NCBI RefSeq assembly: GCF_029623955.1
Contig: NZ_JARSBP010000002.1
Coordinates: 310,001 to 374,000, forward strand
DNA: 64,000 bases
Origin: Mycobacterium sp. 236(2023)
GTDB taxonomy: Bacteria > Actinomycetota > Actinomycetes > Mycobacteriales > Mycobacteriaceae
Direction: 5' to 3'
The notes under the pieces were generated by a model that did no database searches, was not told where the DNA came from, and saw only the letters and a list, made by a program, of their open reading frames with translations. Position 1 is the first letter of the stretch. Each line of letters begins with the position of its first letter. The position numbers and the translations under genes were made by a program. Positions 34,916-43,319 of this stretch are shown here, piece after piece.

Positions 34916-36475
34916 GTGACTCGACTGACCACCTCGCGCGAAGCCGAGTCGCTCGTCGCCGACGTGCTGGTGATCGGCGGTGGACCCGCAGGAACCTGGG
35001 CGGCGATCAAGGCCGCCGAGGCGGGCGTCGACGTCATCCTCGCCGATAAGGGCTACACCGGAGCCAGTGGCGCGACCGCCTCGGCGGGAACCGGCGTCTG
35101 GTACGTCCACGACGTCCCCGAGTTGCGCGAGGCGGCGATGGACAAGCGCGAGAAACTCGGCGCCGGGCTGACCGACCGCGGTTGGATGTCGCGGGTACTC
35201 GACGACACCATCGTCCGGATGGACGAGCTCGCGACCATCCAGCGCTACCCGTTCCCCCTCGGGGCCGACGGACGGCAGATCCGCGAAGACCTGCAGGGGC
35301 CCGAATACATGCGTAGGCAGCGAATCCGGTTGCAGCGACTCGGTGTTCGCATTCTCGACCACACCCCGGCGCTACATCTGCTGACCGACCGCGAGGGCAC
35401 CGCGTCCGGCGCGGTCGCGCAGCGCCGGTCCGACGGCACGGGGGTCCGGATCACCGCGGGAGCGGTGGTCCTGGCCACCGGCGGGTGTGCGTTCCAGTCC
35501 AAGACGATGGGCTGTGACACCGACACCGGCGACGGCGCGCTGATGGCTGTCGAGGCCGGGGCGGTGCTGTCGGGGATGGAATTCTCCAGCGCGTATGCCA
35601 TCGCGCCGAAGAACACGTCGATGACGAAGAACGCCTACTACGCGTGGGCGACGTTCTATCGCAGCGACGGAAGCTTTCTCGAAGCGCCCGGCGCCACCAA
35701 GGACCGCAGGCTCATCGCGCAGACCCTGCTGACCGAACCGGTGTACGCCCGCCTCGACCTCGCGCCCGAGGCGGACCGGGCCACGATGCGCACCGGGCAG
35801 CCGAACTTCTTCCTGACCTTCGACCGGCTCGGCATCGATCCGTTCACCGAGTACTTCGAGATCGAGCTGCTGTGTGAGGGCACGGTGCGCGGCACCGGCG
35901 GTGTCCGGATTGCCGGAAATGACTGTGCCACCGATGTTCCCGGGCTGTATGCGGCGGGGGACACCGCGACCCGCCAGCTCATCGCCGGCGCTTCCACCGG
36001 CGGCGGAGCGCACAACGCATCTTGGGCGGCGTGCTCGGGTGCCTGGGCGGGCCGCGGCGCCGCCGACTTCGCTCACACCAGGGGCCGGCCGCCGGTATCT
36101 CTGAACGACGTGGGCGGCCTCGGCGTGCACCCCGAAGCGCTACCCGAGATCCAGCGGCTGTCGACGTCCTACGACATCAACTATCTGCGCAACGCCGACC
36201 GATTGGTGCCCGCATTCGACGAGCTGGATGCGTTGTGGCGGGGTGCGCGGGCGGGAACGGGACTGCGCGCGCGGGAGACCGCGGCGATGCTCGCCCACGG
36301 CCGGTGGATGTATCACGCCGCGCTACACCGCACCGAATCCCGGGGAATGCATCACCGATCGGACTTCCCCGAGCTCGACCCCGGACAGCAGCATCGCCTC
36401 GTGACCGGCGGCCTCGATGCGCTGTGGACCGCGCCTGAGCCGCAGTGGCTGGCCGACCGTAAGCGCGCCGCATGA
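34916..36475 (+). CDS. FAD-dependent oxidoreductase, fumarate reductase/AprA-like flavoprotein
   Basis: GTG 34916 gives a 519-residue flavoprotein. FAD binding motif VLVIGGGPAGTWAAIKAAEAG is at the N-terminus (residues 14-34), followed by GYTGASGATASAG and, at the C-terminal side, GLYAAGDTATRQLIAGASTGG. This is the succinate dehydrogenase/fumarate reductase/adenylylsulfate reductase alpha-subunit fold. The next gene, overlapping by four bases (ATGA), is a two-cluster ferredoxin, which is the genetic arrangement of an AprA-AprB-type electron-transfer pair. Substrate unknown; the sulfur-related surroundings are suggestive only. Confidence 0.75.
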   Translation: MTRLTTSREAESLVADVLVIGGGPAGTWAAIKAAEAGVDVILADKGYTGASGATASAGTGVWYVHDVPELREAAMDKREKLGAGLTDRGWMSRVLDDTIVRMDELATIQRYPFPLGADGRQIREDLQGPEYMRRQRIRLQRLGVRILDHTPALHLLTDREGTASGAVAQRRSDGTGVRITAGAVVLATGGCAFQSKTMGCDTDTGDGALMAVEAGAVLSGMEFSSAYAIAPKNTSMTKNAYYAWATFYRSDGSFLEAPGATKDRRLIAQTLLTEPVYARLDLAPEADRATMRTGQPNFFLTFDRLGIDPFTEYFEIELLCEGTVRGTGGVRIAGNDCATDVPGLYAAGDTATRQLIAGASTGGGAHNASWAACSGAWAGRGAADFAHTRGRPPVSLNDVGGLGVHPEALPEIQRLSTSYDINYLRNADRLVPAFDELDALWRGARAGTGLRARETAAMLAHGRWMYHAALHRTESRGMHHRSDFPELDPGQQHRLVTGGLDALWTAPEPQWLADRKRAA

Positions 36476-36804
36476 TCGAGATCGTCGACGGCGACCGGTG
36501 CATCACGTGCGACAAGTGCATCGAGGTGTGCCCCACCCGGGTGTTCGAGCGTGGCGAGGACGGCGTCCCCGTGATCGCCAGGCACGACAGCTGCCAGACG
36601 TGCTTCCAATGCGAGGCGTACTGCCCGGTCGACGCGATGTTCGTTGCGCCGCTGGTGCATCCGGTGCCCGAGGATTCGCGCTTCCGTGACGTCGACGCCC
36701 TGCGGGAGGAAGGTCTGCTGGGCGGCTACCGCGCCGTGCTCGGCTGGGGCAAAGGACGGTCTCCGGGGGCCCGTAACGCGTTGCAACCCCAAGCGCCGAA
36801 GTAG
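36472..36804 (+). CDS. Two-cluster [4Fe-4S] ferredoxin (AprB-like)
   Basis: The 110-residue protein has two cysteine sets, CITCDKCIEVCP (residues 12-23) and CQTCFQCEAYCP (43-54), giving eight cysteines for two [4Fe-4S] clusters, then a 55-residue tail with no cysteine. It starts at ATG 36472 inside the flavoprotein stop codon, so the two are tightly coupled. It most likely passes electrons to or from the flavoprotein. The C-terminal tail recalls AprB, which clamps onto AprA. It converges with the MFS transporter gene. Confidence 0.85.
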   Translation: MIEIVDGDRCITCDKCIEVCPTRVFERGEDGVPVIARHDSCQTCFQCEAYCPVDAMFVAPLVHPVPEDSRFRDVDALREEGLLGGYRAVLGWGKGRSPGARNALQPQAPK

Positions 36805-36805
36805 A

Positions 36806-38116
36806 TCACGGCTTCGGGTCGTCTCTGTCGTACTCGCGGAACGACGGCGTGCGGCGGACCAGGATCCAGATCGCCAGCAGCATTGCCACCCCGCCGGCGA
36901 CGAGCGGACTCCAGATCGCGAGCATGCTGGCGACCGCACCGGTCACGACATCGCCGACGCGTGGACCGCCGGCGACGATGATCGAGAAGATGCTCTGCAC
37001 CCGGCCACGCAGTTCGTCGGGCACGGCGGCCTGCAGGATCGCACCCCGGAAGATGGCCGACACGCCGTCGGCGGCGCCACCGATCGCGAGCGTGATCGCC
37101 AGCGCGACGATCGCCGCCGTGTTGGTGCCGTCATGGGCGGGCCGAATCACCGCCACCAACAGGATGATTCCGGCCACCGCGATCGACGCCGCATAGATAT
37201 AGGACACCACGACGATGGCGGCACCTTGACGCCGCACCCCGCCCGTCCACCCGGAGAACAACGAGATCAACATCGCGCCCGCCGCGAACGTCGCCGACAG
37301 GACACCGACCGTCGTGACCCCGCCGCCCAGCGTCACCGCGCCCAGCGCCGGATACAGCACCCGCGGTTGCGCGAGCGCCATGGCGAACAGGTCGATGGTC
37401 AACGCGAAACGGATGTTCCGGGCGCGCCGGAGGTAACTCAAGCCCTCGCGCACCGCGCGCAGCGCGCGGACCCCGGCGACGCGCGACTCGTCCAGCGGAC
37501 GCAGTGCGGGCAGCGCCCACACCCCGAGAAACGCTGCGGTGTGCAGGATTGCATCGATCAGGAACGCCGTCTGGAAACCACCGGCGCCGACGGCTGCGGC
37601 CGCGAACAGCGGCCCCAGCGTGGCCATCAATCCGACGTTGATGCCGTTGAGCGCACCCGCCGCGGGAAGGAGTTCCCGGGGCAGCAACCGCGGAACGATG
37701 GCGCGCCTGGTGATTCCGCCTACCGTGCCCGCCACGGAGTTGACGGTGGCCGCCGCGTACAACAACCACAGCGATGTGCCGCCGACCATGGCGTGCACCG
37801 TCAGCACGATGATCGCCACCCAGGAGATCACCGACGCGATCATCGCGACCCAACGACGGTCGAACCGGTCGGCCAGCGTGCCGCCGTACAGGCCGAGAAC
37901 GATCATGGGCCCCAGCGCGATACCAGCGATCAACGCCACCGCGAACGTCGACGACGTGATGGCGTAGACCTGCAGAGAGACCGTGACGACGGTCATCTCC
38001 TGGCCGATGCTGCCCAGCGCCGTCCCGAGCCAGAGCCGGCCGTAGGCGCGGCTGTGCCGGAAGGGGGCCAGGTCGAGCAGCAGGCGGCGGCCGGTGCGTT
38101 GCGTCGGCGGGGTCAC
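36806..38116 (-). CDS. MFS transporter (EntS-like)
   Basis: GTG 38116 overlaps the sulfurtransferase stop (GTGA). The 436-residue protein has about 12 transmembrane helices, with a typical MFS loop between helices 2 and 3 (GGTLADRFDRR) and a repeat in the second half. It is most like the EntS-type efflux group that exports siderophores or drugs. Co-transcribed with the mercaptopyruvate-type sulfurtransferase, it may move a sulfur compound; this is inference. Confidence 0.8.
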   Translation of the reverse strand: MTPPTQRTGRRLLLDLAPFRHSRAYGRLWLGTALGSIGQEMTVVTVSLQVYAITSSTFAVALIAGIALGPMIVLGLYGGTLADRFDRRWVAMIASVISWVAIIVLTVHAMVGGTSLWLLYAAATVNSVAGTVGGITRRAIVPRLLPRELLPAAGALNGINVGLMATLGPLFAAAAVGAGGFQTAFLIDAILHTAAFLGVWALPALRPLDESRVAGVRALRAVREGLSYLRRARNIRFALTIDLFAMALAQPRVLYPALGAVTLGGGVTTVGVLSATFAAGAMLISLFSGWTGGVRRQGAAIVVVSYIYAASIAVAGIILLVAVIRPAHDGTNTAAIVALAITLAIGGAADGVSAIFRGAILQAAVPDELRGRVQSIFSIIVAGGPRVGDVVTGAVASMLAIWSPLVAGGVAMLLAIWILVRRTPSFREYDRDDPKP

Positions 38117-38943
38117 CGAACGAGAACGCGGGACGGGTCAGCCGCCCACTCCGATGCCGAGCCGACGTAGAGACGGGCCCGCACGCCGAGGACCGAGAGC
38201 ACAAAGACCTCGAGGGCGGCGGCCACCCCGGTCCCGCAGTAGGCGGCTGGCTCGGCGCCGGCAGTGACGCCGAGCGCGGAGAAACGGCCGCGCAACTCGT
38301 CGTCGGGACGCAGAAAACCTGCGGCGTCGAAGAAGTCGGCGACAGGCGCGCTGCGTGCCCCCGGAATGTGGCCGGCACCGGCATCGGTGGGGTGAGAGAA
38401 CTTGATCGCGGGACGCGCGTCGAGGAGCAGACCGCGATCGGCGAACGACGGGACGTCGGCCACCTCGACGACGGGCAGCCCGCCCGGCCGGATGACGAAC
38501 TCGGACTCGGGACGCTCACGCGCCCGGCCGGTCTCCAGTGCGCCGGGCCAGCTCTCAAGACCACCGTCGAGCAGCCGGACGGACTCGACGCCCGCCCACT
38601 TCAGCAGCCACCATGCCCGCGCCGGCGCGGGAGAGCGGGCGACTCCGTAGACGACGACCGGCGTGGTGGCATCGACACCCCACTGCCGCACCGTCTTCTC
38701 GAACTCGGCCGCGCCGGGCAGCGGACGCTTGCCGTTGCGGCCCGTTGCCGTGCCGGCAAGATCGGCATCGACATCGACGAACTGCGCACCGGGCAGATGG
38801 CCCGCGAGGTAGGCGGCGCGGTCGGCACGGTCGGCAGGCATCACATGGCGCACATCGAGAAGGACCGTCTCAGGCCGCCCGGTGAGCCACAGTTGCAACT
38901 CCGCGGACCCGATCAGGTGGGCGCTGCGTGCCGCCTCACTCAT
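38113..38943 (-). CDS. Sulfurtransferase, 3-mercaptopyruvate type
   Basis: The 276-residue protein has two rhodanese domains. The first (to about residue 135) lacks a catalytic Cys. The second has Cys236 in the active-site loop AYCGTGVAA, which matches the CG[S/T]GV[T/A]A loop of 3-mercaptopyruvate sulfurtransferases and not the CRxGxR loop of thiosulfate sulfurtransferases. It would transfer sulfane sulfur from mercaptopyruvate to thiols or cyanide. It is divergent from another sulfurtransferase gene of a different loop class. Confidence 0.85.
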   Translation of the reverse strand: MSEAARSAHLIGSAELQLWLTGRPETVLLDVRHVMPADRADRAAYLAGHLPGAQFVDVDADLAGTATGRNGKRPLPGAAEFEKTVRQWGVDATTPVVVYGVARSPAPARAWWLLKWAGVESVRLLDGGLESWPGALETGRARERPESEFVIRPGGLPVVEVADVPSFADRGLLLDARPAIKFSHPTDAGAGHIPGARSAPVADFFDAAGFLRPDDELRGRFSALGVTAGAEPAAYCGTGVAAALEVFVLSVLGVRARLYVGSASEWAADPSRVLVR

Positions 38944-38968
38944 GTGTTTCTCCCTCGTCGGTCACGAA

Positions 38969-38981
38969 TTATGTTTCATAA
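38969..38981. promoter_or_regulatory. Palindrome TTATGTTTCATAA upstream of sulfurtransferase/MFS unit
   Basis: TTATG and CATAA arms surround TTT, 26 bp upstream of the minus-strand sulfurtransferase start, in a notably AT-rich 226-bp divergent gap. A regulator-binding site is likely. No regulator gene adjoins this end, so it could be bound by the MocR-type protein at 50.3 kb or by a distant regulator. Confidence 0.45.
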
Positions 38982-39132
38982 CATTGCAGACGGCCGACCG
39001 GTCCGACAAAAACTACGCATGACGCAAACCCTCCAGCCGCAGCTGAGAGCGGGTATCGGTACTTATTCTCGCGGTAAGAGAAATTATGGACGGCCCCGTC
39101 CTGGGCTTTTAATGTGCTTGCAAGACAACACA

Positions 39133-39160
39133 TTTTGTATCAAATATCTTTGTAACAAAA
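39133..39160. promoter_or_regulatory. 28-bp near-palindrome just upstream of the long sulfur operon
   Basis: TTTTGTATCAAA (39133-39144) and TTTGTAACAAAA (39149-39160) form an inverted repeat with 10 of 12 matching positions and a TATC spacer. It ends 9 bp before the ATG at 39170, overlapping the probable transcription or translation start region. This is the best candidate operator for the plus-strand operon. Confidence 0.55.
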
Positions 39161-39169
39161 GGACCGGGA

Positions 39170-40012
39170 ATGAGTCTGATCACCCACAGCGTGATCTCCG
39201 CCGAGAGCCTCGCCGCGCGCCTCGACGACCCCACCCTGGCCGTCATCGAGGTGTACGCCTCGGCGCCGGAGCAACCGCTGATTCCCGGAGCCAGGGCGGT
39301 GTTCTGGAAGGACCTCGCGTGGCACCCGCTCGAGCGCGAGCTGGCCACCGGCGACGAACTTTCGGCCCGGTTGTTCGCACTGGGTGCAGGCGAAGGATCC
39401 CAGATCGTTCTTGCCGGTGACCCCACCCAGTTCGCCGCCTATGTGCTGTGGACGCTGCGGGTGCGCGGCTTCGCTGACATCGCCTACCTCGACGGTGGAT
39501 TGGACGCGTGGCGAGCGGCAGGACTGCCCACCGGAGTCGCCGTCGAACGCACGGCCGCCACGTCGCCACTGCCCGTGCCCGAACCCACCGAGGCGCACGA
39601 AAAGCTCCGGATCGGCCGCGACGACGTCCGCGCACTCCTGGGCCGCGACGACGTCGTGCTCCTCGACTACCGCACCCCCGAGGAGTACAGCGGTGCCCGG
39701 GTCAGCGGCCCGAACGCGCCGATCGACCACGGCGCCGAGCGCCACGGGCGCATCCCAGGGGCCAAGCACCTGTTTTTCCGCGACCTTCTCGACGAGCATG
39801 GTCGGCTACGCGAGCGGGCGGAGCTGCAGCGCCTCGTCGACGAGAAGGTCGGCGAATCAACGGCTTTGATCGTCAACTACTGCCGGTTGTCGCACCGCTC
39901 CACGCTCGGCTGGATCGCCCTGTCGGAAGTTCTCGGCTTCGACAACGTGCGCGTGTACGACGGCTCATGGACCGAATGGGGAAGCATCGTCGGCTTCCCG
40001 GTAGAGAGATAG
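39170..40012 (+). CDS. Sulfurtransferase, thiosulfate (rhodanese) type
   Basis: The 280-residue protein has two rhodanese domains; the N-terminal one lacks Cys. The C-terminal one carries Cys238 in NYCRLSHRS, close to the CRxGxRS loop of CysA-type thiosulfate sulfurtransferases. It would move sulfane sulfur from thiosulfate to an acceptor, or detoxify persulfide. It is the first gene of an operon of about 12 kb with LLM monooxygenases and an ABC importer, suggesting that sulfite, sulfide or persulfide is released during desulfonation-type reactions. RBS GGACCGGG is weak. Confidence 0.85.
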   Translation: MSLITHSVISAESLAARLDDPTLAVIEVYASAPEQPLIPGARAVFWKDLAWHPLERELATGDELSARLFALGAGEGSQIVLAGDPTQFAAYVLWTLRVRGFADIAYLDGGLDAWRAAGLPTGVAVERTAATSPLPVPEPTEAHEKLRIGRDDVRALLGRDDVVLLDYRTPEEYSGARVSGPNAPIDHGAERHGRIPGAKHLFFRDLLDEHGRLRERAELQRLVDEKVGESTALIVNYCRLSHRSTLGWIALSEVLGFDNVRVYDGSWTEWGSIVGFPVER

Positions 40013-40020
40013 GAACAACC

Positions 40021-41403
40021 ATGACCTTCCCCCACGACTCGATCACGCTGAATCTCAACTTGATTCCCGGTGGAGTGTTCCCCGGAGCCTGGCGTGCCGG
40101 CAGCGGAGACGCCCAGCAGTACAGCAGCCTCGAGCACTACATCGAGGTCGCCAAGATTGCCGAGCGCGGCCTGTTCGACGCTGTCTTCCTCGCCGACACC
40201 CCGGTGTGGCGCTACCGCGGCGAGTACCGTCCATTCCGCGGTCTCGATCCGACGCTGGCGTTCGCCGCCGTCGCCCAGCACACCAGCCACATCGGCCTGG
40301 TCGCCACGGGCTCCAGCTCGTACAACTCGGCCTACAACCTGGCCCGGCGCATCTCGACCCTCGACCACATCAGTAACGGTCGGGCGGCGTGGAACATCGT
40401 GGCCACCAACGGAGATGACGTCGCGCGAAACTTCGGTCGCGAGCACGGGCTCGATCACGATGCCCGCTACCAGCGGGCTCATGAGTTCGTCGAAGCCGTC
40501 GTCGCGCTGTGGGACGGCTGGGCCGACGATGCGTGGGTGGCCGACCGCGAAACCGGAACCTATGTCGATGAAGCCCGCATCCGCGCCGTGGACTACGCCG
40601 GAGAGCACGTCAACACTTCTGGGCCGCTTCCGCTTCCGCGTTCGCCGCAGGGGCATCCGGTGCTTGTGCAGGCAGGTTCGTCCCCTGACGGCATCGGGCT
40701 GGCGTCCCGGTTCGCCGACGCCGTCTATACCGTGCAGCCGACCATCGAGTCGGCCATCGCGTTCCGCAACACCGTCCGCGAGAGCGCCAAGGGCTGGGGT
40801 CGTAACCCCGATACGATCCGTGTTCTGCCCGGACTGATCACGCTCGTCGCGCCGACCGAGGCCGAGGCGCGCGCCCGTGAGATCGAGCTGCGCGAACTGC
40901 ACACCGAGCGTTTCGCGATCAACGCGCTGGCATTGCAGGTCGGTGTACCGGTTGAAGCGCTGGAACTCGACAAGGAACTGCCGTGGGATCTGGTCCCCGC
41001 CGACGGTGAACTCGGTGCGTCCGGCGGACATTTCGCCGCGCTGATCGGCACCGCGCGCCGCGAGAAGTTCACGGTCAGGCAGATCCTGGCCCGCCAGGGT
41101 GGCGGCCTGACCCACGTCACCGCGATCGGGTCTCCCGAGCAGGTGGCCGACCAGATCGAGACCTGGGTCCAGGCGGGCGCCTCCGACGGCTTCAACATCA
41201 TGTCCGCCCAACTGCCGGACGTGGCGACCGAATTCGTCGATCACGTGGTGCCGCTGCTGCAGCGCAAGGGCATCTTCCGCACGGAGTACCCGGGTACGAC
41301 GTTGCGCGACACCCTCGGTCTGGAGCGGCCCGGCGACGGCTTCGACAACTACGTCCCGAACGGTAAGAGCCTTCATTCAGTGGGGGAGGCAGCGTTCGGC
41401 TGA
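40021..41403 (+). CDS. LLM monooxygenase, NtaA/SnaA/DszA family (first copy)
   Basis: ATG 40021 is preceded by AGGAA, 8 bp after the sulfurtransferase stop. The 460-residue TIM-barrel protein has the DszA/NtaA-type N-terminus (LNLNLIPGGVFPGAWR), GLFDAVFLADTPVWR, and STLDHISNGRAAWNIV. Family members use FMNH2 from a partner reductase to oxidise sulfones (DszA), nitrilotriacetate (NtaA) or dibenzyl/alkyl sulfur compounds. No reductase gene adjoins it. Substrate specificity is not visible. Confidence 0.85.
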   Translation: MTFPHDSITLNLNLIPGGVFPGAWRAGSGDAQQYSSLEHYIEVAKIAERGLFDAVFLADTPVWRYRGEYRPFRGLDPTLAFAAVAQHTSHIGLVATGSSSYNSAYNLARRISTLDHISNGRAAWNIVATNGDDVARNFGREHGLDHDARYQRAHEFVEAVVALWDGWADDAWVADRETGTYVDEARIRAVDYAGEHVNTSGPLPLPRSPQGHPVLVQAGSSPDGIGLASRFADAVYTVQPTIESAIAFRNTVRESAKGWGRNPDTIRVLPGLITLVAPTEAEARAREIELRELHTERFAINALALQVGVPVEALELDKELPWDLVPADGELGASGGHFAALIGTARREKFTVRQILARQGGGLTHVTAIGSPEQVADQIETWVQAGASDGFNIMSAQLPDVATEFVDHVVPLLQRKGIFRTEYPGTTLRDTLGLERPGDGFDNYVPNGKSLHSVGEAAFG

Positions 41404-41420
41404 TCGCCGGCGCATCGTCT

Positions 41421-42458
41421 ATGACCGTCCTCGAGACTTCACACACCAGCCTCCCCGGTGCGGACGCCGCGGTGGCCCAGGATGCTGGGCGCACCACGCC
41501 GCCGCGCCGGACCAGTCGCTGGTCGAGTGCCGCCTTCCAGGCGCGCTACATCGCTGAGAAGCTTCTCGCCGCTGCGGTGGTGCTGTGGCTCGCGGCGTCG
41601 GCGGCGTTCCTCGCCGTGCACCTGTCTCCCGGCGATCCGGTGACGCTGCTGATGGGGGAGTTCGACACCCCTGAGCTCCGCGCCTCCATCGAAGCTCAGT
41701 GGGGTCTCGACAAGTCGCTGTTCGTGCAGTACACCGACTTCCTCACCCGGCTGGTGCAGGGCGACTTCGGAATGTCGTATGTGCAGCGAGTTCCAGTGAG
41801 CGACATCCTATTCAGCCATCGGCTCGTGGCCAGCGCCCAACTCACCGCCGCCGCGACACTGGTCGCCGTCGTGGTCGCGCTGGTCGTGTCGGTGACGACG
41901 GCGGGCAGGAAAGGCGTCGGAACCCGCATCACCTATCTCGGCGAGCTGACCTTCGCCTCGATCCCGACGTTCTGGCTGGGCATCGTGTTCATCACCGTGC
42001 TGTCGTTCCAGCTGGGACTACTCCCCGTGGTCGGCGGCAGCAAGCTGGAGAACCTGATACTGCCCGCCCTCACACTGGGTCTGCCGTTGGCGGCAGTGCT
42101 GTCCCAGGTGCTGCGGGAGGGTATCGAGCGCTCCCTCGAACAGCCCTATGCCGTCACGGCTCTCGCTCGCGGCATCTCGCCGTGGCAGCTCAAGATCCGG
42201 CACGGCCTGCGGCATGCCCTGATTCCGGCGGCCACACTGGCCGGCTGGTCGGTGGGCGGAATGCTCACCGGCACCGTCATCGTCGAGCAGGTCTTCGGCA
42301 GGCCCGGCATCGGTCAGGCCACCGTCGTCGCGGTGACGCGGCAGGACGTCCCGACGGTCCTGGGCATCACGCTGCTGGCCGTCGCGCTGTACGTCGCGGT
42401 CAACACGATCGTCGACATCGCGTACCTGTGGATCGACCCCAGACTGCGGGTGCGTTAG
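41421..42458 (+). CDS. Peptide/opine-type ABC permease (DppB-like)
   Basis: The 345-residue protein has a 40-residue hydrophilic N-terminal extension, then a first helix and the DppB large periplasmic loop (PELRASIEAQWGLDKSLFVQ, QGDFGMSYVQR), and five further helices with EAA loop SLEQPYAVTALARGISPWQL. It would pair with the DppC-like protein directly after it (stop TAG and ATG adjoin). This family imports di/oligopeptides, nickel, opines or glutathione. Confidence 0.85.
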   Translation: MTVLETSHTSLPGADAAVAQDAGRTTPPRRTSRWSSAAFQARYIAEKLLAAAVVLWLAASAAFLAVHLSPGDPVTLLMGEFDTPELRASIEAQWGLDKSLFVQYTDFLTRLVQGDFGMSYVQRVPVSDILFSHRLVASAQLTAAATLVAVVVALVVSVTTAGRKGVGTRITYLGELTFASIPTFWLGIVFITVLSFQLGLLPVVGGSKLENLILPALTLGLPLAAVLSQVLREGIERSLEQPYAVTALARGISPWQLKIRHGLRHALIPAATLAGWSVGGMLTGTVIVEQVFGRPGIGQATVVAVTRQDVPTVLGITLLAVALYVAVNTIVDIAYLWIDPRLRVR

Positions 42459-43319
42459 ATGGCAACGACTTTCGCGTTCCCCGGCCGCTCCCTGTCCTCG
42501 GGACTGACCGGCTTCCGCAGCACCGGGCTGCTGATCGCCGGGGCGATCCTGGCGCTGCTGGTACTCGCCGTCGTGTTCCCGGACGTATTCACCGGCCGTG
42601 ACCCGCTGGCCAGCGACATGTCGAATGCATTGGCCGCCCCCAGCTTCGAGCACATCTTCGGCACCGACCATCTCGGCCGCGACGTGTGGTCGCGAGTGGT
42701 GCACGGTGCGCGCTACTCGATCCTCATCGGCGTCGCCTCCACTGTGCTCGGCGTCGTGATCGGGGTGTTCTTCGGGCTGATCGCCGGCGTCTCGCATCGC
42801 CGCGTCGACGAAGCCATCTCCCGCGTGTTCGACGCCGTCGGCGCGTTCCCCGACCTGCTGTTCGCGCTGATGCTCATCACGCTGACCGGTCCGGGAACGG
42901 GAAACGTCATCGCCGCCATCGCAATCGCGTCGGCCCCGCGCTACGGGCGCGTGGTACGGGCGGAGACGCTACGGGTGCGCGAATCCGACTACGTGGCGCA
43001 GTCTCGGCTCGCGATCGCATCCGCCGCGCGGCGCACCGTCCGTCACGTCCTGCCCAACGCCCTCGGCACGGTGCCCGTCCTCGCGACGCTCGGCATCGGC
43101 ACCGCAATCATCGGCGCGGCAGGCCTGAGCTTCCTCGGCTTCGGTCCGACACCGCCACTGCCCGAATGGGGTTCGATGCTGTCGGACGCACGCCAGGACC
43201 TGCGCGTCGCGTGGTGGGTCGGGTTCTTCCCCGGCCTGTTCATCACCATCACTGTGGTGAGCGTGTCGATCGTCGGCAGGAACCTCCAGCGCCGATTCGA
43301 GCGGAGGGCCCAGCCGTGA
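42459..43319 (+). CDS. Peptide/opine-type ABC permease (DppC-like)
   Basis: The 286-residue protein has an N-terminal helix followed by HIFGTDHLGRDVWSRVVHGA, the DppC signature, and five more helices with an EAA loop (RVRESDYVAQSRLAIASAA). It ends overlapping the ATPase GTG start by four bases. It forms the membrane channel with the DppB-like protein. Confidence 0.9.
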   Translation: MATTFAFPGRSLSSGLTGFRSTGLLIAGAILALLVLAVVFPDVFTGRDPLASDMSNALAAPSFEHIFGTDHLGRDVWSRVVHGARYSILIGVASTVLGVVIGVFFGLIAGVSHRRVDEAISRVFDAVGAFPDLLFALMLITLTGPGTGNVIAAIAIASAPRYGRVVRAETLRVRESDYVAQSRLAIASAARRTVRHVLPNALGTVPVLATLGIGTAIIGAAGLSFLGFGPTPPLPEWGSMLSDARQDLRVAWWVGFFPGLFITITVVSVSIVGRNLQRRFERRAQP

